DNA of 64,000 nucleotides from an uncultured Clostridia bacterium (GTDB lineage: Bacteria; Bacillota; Clostridia; TANB77; CAG-508). Each line of letters opens with the position of its first letter. Within the stretch, counting starts at the first letter, position 1. The stretch lies in NCBI GenBank assembly GCA_934182465.1, contig CAKPRG010000005.1, positions 91,555 to 155,554 of the forward strand, given 5' to 3'. Below the pieces are notes generated by a model. That model was not told where the DNA came from, searched no databases, and saw only the letters and a list, made by a program, of their open reading frames with translations. Of this stretch, positions 1 through 7,123 are shown in pieces. Made by a program: the position numbers and the translations under genes.

Positions 1-3
1 CGT

Positions 4-32
4 TTGACAAAACAAATGATTTGTGATAATAT
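4..32 (+). promoter_or_regulatory. lexA promoter with internal palindrome
   Basis: TTGACA (4-9) and TAATAT (27-32) are separated by 17 bases, a sigma-A type promoter. The spacer holds a perfect 13-base palindrome, ACAAATGATTTGT (12-24), placed where a repressor could block RNA polymerase. It does not match the usual Bacillota LexA box (GAAC..GTTC type), so autoregulation by LexA at this site is only a guess. Confidence 0.6.
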
Positions 33-99
33 CGTTTTAGAAAAAACGAATAAAAGTTTCTATAAAGAAAAAGAAGAATATAAGGGAGTGTTTATTTAT

Positions 100-756
100 A
101 TGAGAAGAAAAGATCCAAACAGCTTAAATAAAAGAGAAAAAGCAATATTAAAATTTATAGAAAAACAAGTTGTAACAAATGGATATCCACCATCAGTTAG
201 AGAAATAGGAAAAGCAGTTGGGTTAAAATCAACAGCAACTGTACATGGTTATTTGGAATCTTTAGAGAAAAAAGGATATATCAAAAAAGAAAGTCAAAAA
301 GGTAGAACTTTAAAATTATTAAAAGGTGGAAATTTAGAAGGAGAACAAACATCTTTTGATAAACCAGTATACACAAACAAAGAAATGGTTGATGTACCAG
401 TCGTTGGAAAAATTACAGCAGGAGCACCAATTTTAGCAGTAGAAAATGTTACTGATTCATTTCCTATTCCAATTGACTTTGTAGGAAACTGTGAAAGTTT
501 TATGCTTACTGTTAGAGGCGAAAGTATGATTGAAGCAGGAATCTTAGATGGAGACTACATATTAGTACGCAAACAAAATACAGCAACAAATGGAGAAATA
601 GTAGTAGCTTTAATAGAAGATGAAGCTACAGTAAAAACTTTCTACAAAGAAACAGATCATATTAGATTACAACCAGAAAACTCTACAATGGATCCTATAA
701 TAGTTCCAAATTGTGAGATTCTTGGAAAAGTAATTGGTGTATTTAGAAAAATGTAA
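100..756 (+). CDS. lexA: LexA repressor
   Basis: This is the SOS-response transcriptional repressor, which cleaves itself when RecA is activated by single-stranded DNA. The 218-residue product has an N-terminal winged helix (about 1-65, with NGYPPSVREIGKAVGL typical of LexA) and a C-terminal S24 peptidase domain. The Ala107-Gly108 cleavage bond lies in ITAGAP, the nucleophile Ser142 in RGESM and the general base Lys179 in ATVKTF. The 37-residue Ser-Lys spacing equals that of E. coli LexA. The ATG at 100 is preferred over upstream in-frame codons because TAAGGGAG (81-88) sits at SD distance and homology begins there. It is transcribed alone, ending at a hairpin shared with folC. Confidence 0.96.
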   Translation: MRRKDPNSLNKREKAILKFIEKQVVTNGYPPSVREIGKAVGLKSTATVHGYLESLEKKGYIKKESQKGRTLKLLKGGNLEGEQTSFDKPVYTNKEMVDVPVVGKITAGAPILAVENVTDSFPIPIDFVGNCESFMLTVRGESMIEAGILDGDYILVRKQNTATNGEIVVALIEDEATVKTFYKETDHIRLQPENSTMDPIIVPNCEILGKVIGVFRKM

Positions 757-852
757 TTTGATAGATAAAATATTTTACTTAGAATTATTGCCTGAAAAAT
801 ACATAAAACATAGAGTGCAAAATTATATTTATTTGAAATATATAAGAGAAAT

Positions 853-892
853 AAAAGCCATTAACAAATTTAGTTAATAGCTTTTATTTTTT
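853..892 (+). terminator. Terminator after lexA, overlapping the folC 3' end
   Basis: AAAAGCCATTAAC (853-865) pairs with GTTAATAGCTTTT (873-885), followed by ATTTTTT on the plus strand. The antisense folC stop codon lies inside the hairpin, so the two convergent genes share this sequence. Confidence 0.75.
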
Positions 893-2174
893 CAATAATT
901 TCTTTTGTTGCTTTATAATTGTAAAAACTTCCTATTACAAAATTAATTACATTAGAATCTTGTTTATATAAACTTTCTAATGATGTTTGTAATTCAGCCT
1001 TTAAAAACATATTATTAGAATTTAAACTTTTAGCATAATTATACAAAATTTCTTTATCAAAAAATTTATGATTATTATTGCAACCACTATTAAATGTAAA
1101 ACAACAATTTTCGAAAGCATTTACAAGTAAATCAAGTAATGTTTTGTAATCTTTTGTTTGAATTATAGATACAACAAAGTGCTTTTTTTCAGAAGGAAAA
1201 TTAGTTTTTATTGTATCTATTAAATTTTTAATAGAATCTTCATTGTGAGCACCATCATAGAATATTATTGGATTATCTGAAATTTTTTCAAATCTAGCAG
1301 GATGTATTACAGTTTTAAGACCTTCTAAAATGTTTGAATAAGATATTTCAAAATTATTGCTTTGCAATATATTTATAATTTCTATTACAACACAAGCATT
1401 TTCAATTTGTTTCTTTCCTTTTAAATTTACGCAATATTGGTTGTTTTTATAAGTAAAATATTGGTAACTATTTTCTAAATAATAATTTTTAATATCTTCT
1501 TTTTTTATACAAATTAATTTATTATTTTTTTCTGCACATACTTGCTGGATTGTAGAAATTGCAGGTTGATCAAATATAACAGAATTTGAATTTTCTTTTA
1601 TTATACCAGCTTTTTGAAAAGCAATTTCTTCTAAAGTGTTTCCAAGTATTGCAGTATGGTCAAATGAAATATTACCAAAAGCGGAAACTAAAGGAGAAAC
1701 AATATTTGTGCAATCATATAGACCACCAAGGCCGACTTCTAGAATAACTAAATCACAATTATTTTCAAAAAAATACAAAATAGCCATAGATGTTAAAACT
1801 TCAAAACGAGTAAGATGTCTTCCTGTATCTTCAAAATAATTTTGTTCTAAATTTTCAAATATTGGAATATAATTTTCAACAGTAATTGGAGAGATGCAAG
1901 TATTATTTATTTGTATAGATTCATTGCTAATACAAAGATGTGGAGAGATGAATTTTCCAATTTTATATTTATTAGTACATAATAAAACTTTGTTTAACAT
2001 TTCGACAATACTGCCTTTTCCATTAGTGCCAGCAATGTGAACAAATTTTAGCTTTTGATGTGGATTTCCTAATTTTTCCATAATATAAAACATTGCATCT
2101 AAAGTTGGAAAATCAGTAGTTTGTATAAATTTATCTAAAAAGTTATCTAAATTATTTTCTTTAATTTTTTTCAT
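870..2174 (-). CDS. folC: Folylpolyglutamate synthase / dihydrofolate synthase
   Basis: It adds glutamate to (dihydro)folate or dihydropteroate in an ATP-dependent Mur-ligase-like reaction in the cytoplasm. The 434-residue length is typical. The P-loop GTNGKGS is at residues 49-55, followed by the family's central-domain pattern SFDHTAILGNTLEEIAFQKA and a C-terminal ligase domain (ARFEKI..FYDGAHN). It lies 81 bases downstream of mutS2 on the same strand and is probably co-transcribed. The start codon has no adjacent SD; AAAGGA is about 36 bases upstream with an inverted repeat between (see the separate entry). Confidence 0.93.
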   Translation of the reverse strand: MKKIKENNLDNFLDKFIQTTDFPTLDAMFYIMEKLGNPHQKLKFVHIAGTNGKGSIVEMLNKVLLCTNKYKIGKFISPHLCISNESIQINNTCISPITVENYIPIFENLEQNYFEDTGRHLTRFEVLTSMAILYFFENNCDLVILEVGLGGLYDCTNIVSPLVSAFGNISFDHTAILGNTLEEIAFQKAGIIKENSNSVIFDQPAISTIQQVCAEKNNKLICIKKEDIKNYYLENSYQYFTYKNNQYCVNLKGKKQIENACVVIEIINILQSNNFEISYSNILEGLKTVIHPARFEKISDNPIIFYDGAHNEDSIKNLIDTIKTNFPSEKKHFVVSIIQTKDYKTLLDLLVNAFENCCFTFNSGCNNNHKFFDKEILYNYAKSLNSNNMFLKAELQTSLESLYKQDSNVINFVIGSFYNYKATKEIIEKIKAIN

Positions 2175-2215
2175 AATTGTACAGTTATAATAAAATATAT
2201 TTATTAAAATCCTTT
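2172..2215 (-). promoter_or_regulatory. Hairpin-bridged ribosome binding site of folC
   Basis: Reading the minus strand, AAAGGA (2215-2210) is followed by an inverted repeat TAATAAA/TTTATTA (2206-2200 with 2194-2188). The stem can be extended past one mismatch by two A-T pairs, to 2209 and 2185. About 10 bases then lead to the ATG at 2174, and no SD-like sequence lies close to the ATG. The geometry resembles the stronger cases at 32278, 50150 and 57985; this stem is short and all A-T, so the evidence is weaker. Confidence 0.5.
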
Positions 2216-2255
2216 ACAGTATTTAGATATTTAAGGCTATCTATAAACCTAAAAA

Positions 2256-4593
2256 TTATTTTAGTTCTACAACAGTAACTCCCATTTCACCTTCACCAAA
2301 AGTTCCTAAACGATAGCTTTTAACATGTGGGTGAGTTTTCAAAAATTGATGAATACCTTTTCTTAAAGCACCAGTTCCTTTTCCATGTACAATGTGAACA
2401 GTATTTAGACCGTTATAAGCACAAGTATCTAAGTATTTGTCTATTGAAAAACAAGCTTCTTCAACATTTTGACCGATAACATTTATTTCTGGTGAAACTG
2501 ATTTAATATTCAATTTATGTTGCTTTGAATAAGAATAATTTTTTTCTTTTTTCTCTTCTTTACCATATTCTAAAGCTTCTAACTTGAAATTCATTTTCAT
2601 AATTCCAACTTGAACTTGAACAATTTTATCTTTATTTGGTAAAGATAAAAGATTTCCAGTTTGATTTATTGATGGAATAAAAACAGGCAAACCTATTTTT
2701 AAATTATTTTCTTTTAAACTTTTTTCAGTAGTAATTGTTTTTTTAGTAGATTGTAAATTGTTTATTTTTTTATTTAATTCATTTCTAATGTTGTTTAAAT
2801 TTTTAGAATTAGATTCTTTTTCGATATCTCGAATTAAAGAATTTGCATCTTCTTTTGCATTTAGTAAAATTTCTCTAGCTTGCTCTTTTGCTTTTTCAAT
2901 TATATTATTTTCTTGTTGCTGTAAACTTGAATTTTTATTATCAAGTTCTTTTTCTAATTGTTTAATTTTTTGTGATTTTTCTAAAATTTCAGCTTTTTCT
3001 TTTTCGATAATCTTTTTATCTTCATAAATATTTTTAATTAATTCTTCAATGTTTATTTCATCATTAGATAGAAATTCTTTTGCTCTTTGAATAATATTAT
3101 CAGAAATACCTAATTTTTTGCTTATTTCAAAAGCATTACTTGCTCCAGGAACGCCAAGCAATAAACGATATGTAGGGGATAGAGTATTAATATTAAATTC
3201 TGCACTAGCATTTTCAAAACCATTTGTTGTTAGAGCAAAATGTTTGATTTCTGGATAGTGAGTTGTAGCTATTGTTAAACATCCACGTTTATTTAAGTTT
3301 TCAAGAATACTGATTGCTAAACTAGCGCCTTCGACAGGATCTGTTCCAGAACCTAATTCATCAAGTAAAACAAGACTATTCTCAGTAGCTTCTGTTAAAA
3401 TATTAGAAATTTTTGTCATATGAGATGAAAAAGTACTTAAAGAATCTGCAATACTTTGTTCATCACCAATATCTGCAAAGATGTTATCAACTAAGCAAAT
3501 TGTACTTCCTTCTTTTGCAGGAATATGTAAACCACACATTGTCATACAAACTAAAATTCCAACAGTCTTTAGAGTAACAGTTTTTCCACCAGTATTTGGA
3601 CCAGTTATAATTAAACTAGTATAATTTTCTCCAATTAAAATATCGTTTTTAACAGCTTGAGATTTATTTATTAAAGGGTGCCAAGACTGTAATAATTTTA
3701 TTTGTTTATTATGATTGATTTTTGCTGAATTTGCATCTAAATCTTTTGAATATTTTGCTTTTGCAAAAATAAAATCAATAATACCAATAAGATTTAAATT
3801 GTTATCTAGCTGATTTGTTAAATCAAAAAACATGGCAGATAAATTTGTTAAAATATTTTCAATTTCTATATTTTCTTCAACATTAAGATTATTAATGTCA
3901 TTGTTTAAATCAAATACACTAATAGGCTCTACGAAAATAGTTGAACCACTAGAAGAAATATCATGTACGAAACCTTTTACATCTGAACGATATTCATTTT
4001 TTATTGGAACAACAAAACGACCAGAACGCATAGTAATAACAGGTTCTTGAACAAATTTTGTTTTTAAAATAGAGTTTAATTTATTTCTAATATTTTGTTC
4101 TTTTTCTCTTTTTTCTCTACGAATATTTGCTAGTTTTGTAGAAGCAGAATCATCAATAGTATTTTCATCTAGTATACTAGAGAAGATTGTTTTTTCTAAA
4201 TTTTCATTTATATAAAGATTATTAAATAAAGGTGATAGATTATTAAAATCTGATAAATCTATATCATCATTAAAAAAGTAATTTTTTAATTCTCTAGAAA
4301 TTTTTAAAATATGTGCTAAGTCTAAAAGCTGTTTTGCTGAAAGAGAGGAACCGAGATTCTAAGCGCTTTAAATGAACTGAAATATTTTCTATTTCACAAA
4401 TAGGAGCTTGTCCTTTTCGAAATAATAATATTACAGCTTCTGAAGTTTGATTTAATGCTTTTTCAATGTCTTTTTCAGTTAAATAGGGTAATAGATCTAA
4501 AGCCTTTTTTTGCCCAATATATGTTTTACAATAATTACTTAAAATTTCACGAATTTTAAAAAATTCTATTTTATCTAAATATTTTGTGTTCAT
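2256..4593 (-). pseudogene. mutS2: MutS2 (endonuclease / ribosome-collision ATPase), frameshifted
   Basis: This is a MutS2 family protein, known as a suppressor of homologous recombination and, in B. subtilis, as a collided-ribosome splitting factor. The N-terminal piece runs 4593-4357. Homology then continues in another frame from 4355 to 2256, giving a total near 778 residues, the normal family length. One surplus base (a at 4356 on the plus strand) separates LKRLE from LGSSLSAKQLLDLAHIL. The long piece has the Walker A GPNTGGKT, Walker B VLLDELGSGTDP, the H-loop TTHYPEIKH, a long coiled coil and a C-terminal Smr domain (VHGKGTGALRKGI). The insertion is not in a homopolymer. It is either a real null allele or a sequence error; everything downstream of it is intact. 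Confidence 0.9.
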
Positions 4594-4735
4594 AATTTAC
4601 CTTTCATTTGCATTTTTTATAAATTTTATAAAAATTCAACAAAAATATTTTACCATAGAAAGTGCATAAAATAAAGGGTTTAAAGAAATTAAATAAAAAT
4701 TTTTGGAAAAAATCAAAAAAAGTTTTGAAAAAAAC

Positions 4736-4764
4736 TTGACATATACTAAATCATGAATTATAAT
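4736..4764 (+). promoter_or_regulatory. Promoter of the tRNA pair
   Basis: TTGACA (4736-4741), a 17-base spacer and TATAAT (4759-4764) form a perfect consensus sigma-A promoter, with the start expected about 20 bases before the first tRNA. Confidence 0.9.
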
Positions 4765-4790
4765 GTAAGAGCGTTAAGCAAAGAACGCAT

Positions 4791-4867
4791 GCGCCATTAG
4801 CTCAGCTGGTCAGAGCAACCGGCTCATAACCGGTGGGTCCAAGGTTCGAATCCTTGATGGCGCACCA
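4791..4867 (+). tRNA. tRNA-Met (CAT anticodon)
   Basis: A 77-base cloverleaf. The acceptor stem GCGCCAT pairs with ATGGCGC, with discriminator A and encoded CCA. The D-arm is AGCTCAGCTGGTCAGAGC, the anticodon loop CTCATAA has CAT, and the T-arm is AAGGTTCGAATCCTT. GCGCCAT is not an initiator-type end and the anticodon is CAT, so it is an elongator Met tRNA. A tRNA-Ile whose anticodon C is modified to lysidine cannot be excluded. Confidence 0.93.
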
Positions 4868-4901
4868 TATAGAAAAGCTTAAATATCAAGCTTTTCTATA
4901 T
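4867..4901 (+). other. Perfect hairpin in the tRNA-Met/tRNA-Tyr spacer
   Basis: ATATAGAAAAGCTT (4867-4880) is perfectly repeated in inverse orientation at 4888-4901, around a 7-base loop. No T-run follows, so it is more likely a processing or stabilising hairpin in the dicistronic tRNA precursor than a terminator. Confidence 0.7.
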
Positions 4902-4926
4902 AATAAATTTAATAAAATATCAAAAT

Positions 4927-5012
4927 GGGTAAGTGGTCGAGTGGTTAATGGCACCAGACTGTAAATCTGGCGACGAGAGTCTACGATGGTTCGAATCCAT
5001 CCTTGCCCACCA
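4927..5012 (+). tRNA. tRNA-Tyr (GTA anticodon)
   Basis: An 86-base class II tRNA with a long variable arm. The acceptor GGGTAAG pairs with CTTGCCC (one G-U), the anticodon loop CTGTAAA has GTA, the T-arm is ATGGTTCGAATCCAT, and CCA is encoded. It is co-transcribed with the upstream tRNA-Met. Confidence 0.95.
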
Positions 5013-5044
5013 AAAAAGTAGAGAACATATCTCTACTTTTTTTC
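5013..5044 (+). terminator. Terminator of the tRNA operon
   Basis: AAAAAGTAGAGA and TCTCTACTTTTTTT flank a short loop, and the T-run follows directly. Confidence 0.88.
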
Positions 5045-5081
5045 TTTGTTTAAATCTATAAAATCTTATTTTTGAAATATA

Positions 5082-5110
5082 TTGAAAAAAATTACAATAA
5101 AATGTATAAT
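5082..5110 (+). promoter_or_regulatory. Promoter of the membrane-anchored protein gene
   Basis: TTGAAA (5082-5087), a 17-base spacer and TATAAT (5105-5110), just upstream of the start at 5147. It also rules out upstream in-frame starts, which would lie in the promoter. Confidence 0.8.
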
Positions 5111-5146
5111 GAAAATATAAAAATTACAAAAGATTGGAGAAATAGT

Positions 5147-5830
5147 ATGAATGAAAAAACAAAAAATAAAATAAGTTTATCAACATTCTTTTTAATGATT
5201 GCAATTTTGATTATTGTATTAATGGCATATTTTACATATAAGATATATAATGATAAACAAAATGCAAATAATGAGATTACTGAATTGAATTCTAAAATTA
5301 ATAATTTACAAGCAACAATAGAAATTTTAAAAGAAGAAAAAGTTACTTCAGAAGAAAATAGCAATGATGCAAAAATAGATGATACAACTAAAACAGAAGT
5401 TACAACCAAAACAGAAAATGTAAATAAAAGATTATATAAATTATATAATAACCAAAGATATATACTATTAATGGATGATAATAAATATGATTTAGAAGAA
5501 AATTTTTTAAATAAAAAAACTTATATATTAGACTTAAATATGAAAGATAGTAGTGAAATCGTTAAAGAAATAGATTTATCTAGCAAATTAAAAACTTTTG
5601 TAGATAATTATATAAATGAAAATAAAGGAACTACAAAAGGAGAATATACAATAGAGTATTTTGATGTTGAAGATTTGCTAACACCATTAGATATAGATGA
5701 TGATACTGAAGTGGCTTTTAAAGTATATTATAGATGTATTAATGGAAATACAGAAACTAGTTTGGGTTCTGAATATTATGCATATAATGTACAAACTGAC
5801 CAAATTAGAGATTTAGGAAAAGCTAATTAA
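5147..5830 (+). CDS. Membrane-anchored coiled-coil protein of unknown function
   Basis: The 227-residue product is not recognised. A single N-terminal transmembrane helix (about 10-32, LSTFFLMIAILIIVLMAYF) is followed by a coiled coil (about 40-70), a Thr/Lys/Glu-rich linker and a C-terminal domain that would face outside the cell. The ATG at 5147 has GGAGA (5136-5140) seven bases upstream. It is a single-gene unit with its own promoter. Confidence 0.75.
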   Translation: MNEKTKNKISLSTFFLMIAILIIVLMAYFTYKIYNDKQNANNEITELNSKINNLQATIEILKEEKVTSEENSNDAKIDDTTKTEVTTKTENVNKRLYKLYNNQRYILLMDDNKYDLEENFLNKKTYILDLNMKDSSEIVKEIDLSSKLKTFVDNYINENKGTTKGEYTIEYFDVEDLLTPLDIDDDTEVAFKVYYRCINGNTETSLGSEYYAYNVQTDQIRDLGKAN

Positions 5831-5872
5831 GTTTACTAAAATGTAGAACATTTTTCTATTTACTTATTCTGT

Positions 5873-5901
5873 TTGACAGAAACAAGAGATTATGTTAAAC
5901 T
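5873..5901 (+). promoter_or_regulatory. Promoter of the histidine-type leader transcript
   Basis: TTGACA (5873-5878), a 17-base spacer and TAAACT (5896-5901), 4 of 6 to the -10 consensus. The transcript would start near 5908, just before the leader peptide SD. Confidence 0.75.
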
Positions 5902-5932
5902 AATAAATACATAAATGAAAAGAGGAATAATT

Positions 5933-5986
5933 ATGAATTTGAAAATATTTTTAAACAAATTTCATCATCATTGTAGGAGCGTGTAA
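5933..5986 (+). CDS. Histidine-rich leader peptide
   Basis: This is a 17-codon ORF, MNLKIFLNKFHHHCRSV, with AGAGGA (5921-5926) seven bases before its ATG. Three consecutive CAT codons (5963-5971) are followed by Cys-Arg-Ser-Val and a TAA that lies inside the first RNA structure. Runs of one amino acid in a short translated leader just ahead of alternative hairpins and a terminator are the hallmark of ribosome-mediated attenuation, with charged tRNA-His as the sensor. The neighbouring Cys and Arg codons could contribute. It is seen directly in the sequence; function is inferred. Confidence 0.8.
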   Translation: MNLKIFLNKFHHHCRSV

Positions 5987-6112
5987 CTATTGCTAAAAGT
6001 AGCGTAGGTACAGGCTAAGTTCAATGTGCCTACGATAGTTTAAAAATATTAAAATAGATATACAAAAAAGACTATTTGTAGGAAGAATAATTCTATAAAT
6101 TAGTCTTTTTTT
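5972..6112 (+). promoter_or_regulatory. Transcription attenuator (leader hairpins and terminator)
   Basis: AACTAT (5985-5990) pairs with ATAGTT (6035-6040), enclosing GCTA/TAGC (5992-6003) and GTAGGTAC/GTGCCTAC (6004-6011 with 6026-6033). A long terminator stem follows: AAAAAGACTA with TAGTCTTTTT (6065-6074 with 6101-6110), plus an inner stem. CCTACGATAGT (6029-6039) can instead pair with ACTATTTGTAGG (6071-6082), the 5' arm of the terminator, forming an antiterminator. GTAGG also occurs within the leader peptide reading frame (5973-5977). The mutually exclusive pairings fit His-responsive attenuation of the racemase gene. No T-box motif (GGTGGTACCRCG) is present. Confidence 0.78.
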
Positions 6113-6191
6113 GTATATATTTTTTATGAAAATAAGTTTAAAAGTATTAAAACATAATTGTTCTAAAAAAATAAAAAATGGAGGAAATAAA

Positions 6192-6995
6192 ATGGAACGA
6201 ATTAAATATTTAATATATAGACCAGCTGGTAATGATACTGCTCTTGTATATGGTACTAATTATACTAAAGAAATGAAGAAAAAAATTAATGATTGTATTA
6301 TGAAGAAGCATAGCAATGTAGAACAAGTTGGTTTTATTAACAATACTGGAAGAAAAGAATTGCAAATGGCAGGTGGAGAATTTTGTGGAAATGCTACTAG
6401 AAGTGCAGCGTATAATTATTTAGAAGGCATGCCAGGAAAAATACAAATAAGTGTAAATTCAAAAGATCTAATTTTAGCAGGTGTAGATAAAAATAAAAAT
6501 GCATGGTGCGAAATACCATTATATAGACAAAATAATATTATTAAAGAAAAAGAAAATGGTATTTTTATAGTTGAATTAAAAGGAATTACGGTTATTGTTA
6601 TTAAAGAAGTTGAAGCACAAAAATATTTGAAAAATAAAGATAATTTAAAACAAATTGGAAAAAAGTTGATTGTTGATTATAATCTTATAAATAATTCGGC
6701 AGTTGGAGTGATGTTTTGTGAAAAAGAAGCTGAAAATGAAAAAATAAAGATAAACCCAATTGTTTGGGTAAAAGATATAGATACATTATTTTATGAAACT
6801 GCATGTGGAAGTGGAAGTGTTGCTGTATGCTTAGTAGAATCATATCTAAAAAAACAAGGACAAAAAATCGATATAATCCAACCATCAGGTTTAACAATTA
6901 CAGCAAATGTAGATTATAAAGAAAATAATTTTGAGAGAGCAATAATTTCAGGAAATATAGAAAATGACGGAAAAACATACGAGTTGGATTTATAA
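6192..6995 (+). CDS. DapF-fold racemase/epimerase, probable histidine racemase
   Basis: The 267-residue product belongs to the cofactor-independent two-cysteine racemase superfamily. The two catalytic regions are GGEFCGNATRSA and ETACGSGSVAV. The pattern is closer to CntK-type histidine racemase of staphylopine biosynthesis (PxGN near the N-terminus, EQVGF, GEFCGNAT, CGSG, QPxG) than to diaminopimelate epimerase, which has MCGNGxRC and ACGTGxCA. The His3 leader upstream supports histidine as substrate. The ATG at 6192 has GGAGG (6180-6184) seven bases before it. No nicotianamine-synthase-like or opine dehydrogenase gene is adjacent, so a metallophore role is not supported locally. A diaminopimelate epimerase paralogue is the alternative. 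Confidence 0.78.
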   Translation: MERIKYLIYRPAGNDTALVYGTNYTKEMKKKINDCIMKKHSNVEQVGFINNTGRKELQMAGGEFCGNATRSAAYNYLEGMPGKIQISVNSKDLILAGVDKNKNAWCEIPLYRQNNIIKEKENGIFIVELKGITVIVIKEVEAQKYLKNKDNLKQIGKKLIVDYNLINNSAVGVMFCEKEAENEKIKINPIVWVKDIDTLFYETACGSGSVAVCLVESYLKKQGQKIDIIQPSGLTITANVDYKENNFERAIISGNIENDGKTYELDL

Positions 6996-7047
6996 AAAAG
7001 TATTTTTAGTAAGAATACTAATTAAATTAATTATTATACTTTTTTCG
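6993..7047 (+). terminator. Terminator after the racemase gene
   Basis: AAAAAAGTAT and ATACTTTTTT flank an internal TTAGTA/TACTAA hairpin, and the T-run forms the end of the stem. Confidence 0.7.
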
Positions 7048-7069
7048 CCAAAAACTTCTATTTTTCCAC

Positions 7070-7098
7070 TTGCAAAATAAAAGCATTTGTTATAGAAT
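7070..7098 (+). promoter_or_regulatory. Promoter of the miaB-mutS operon
   Basis: TTGCAA (7070-7075), a 17-base spacer and TAGAAT (7093-7098) lie 25 bases before the miaB start. Confidence 0.65.
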
Positions 7099-7123
7099 AT
7101 AACGGAATTAGGAGGAGAGAAAA

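Noticed and set aside
4..99. In-frame upstream start for lexA
   Set aside because: It would begin in the promoter; SD and homology support ATG 100.
2256..4593. Two separate genes or programmed frameshift in mutS2
   Set aside because: The two pieces align end to end with one MutS2; no slippery sequence or stimulatory structure seen, so frameshift mutation or base error is simpler.
5933..6112. T-box riboswitch before the racemase gene
   Set aside because: No T-box consensus; the translated His leader and alternative hairpins fit attenuation instead.
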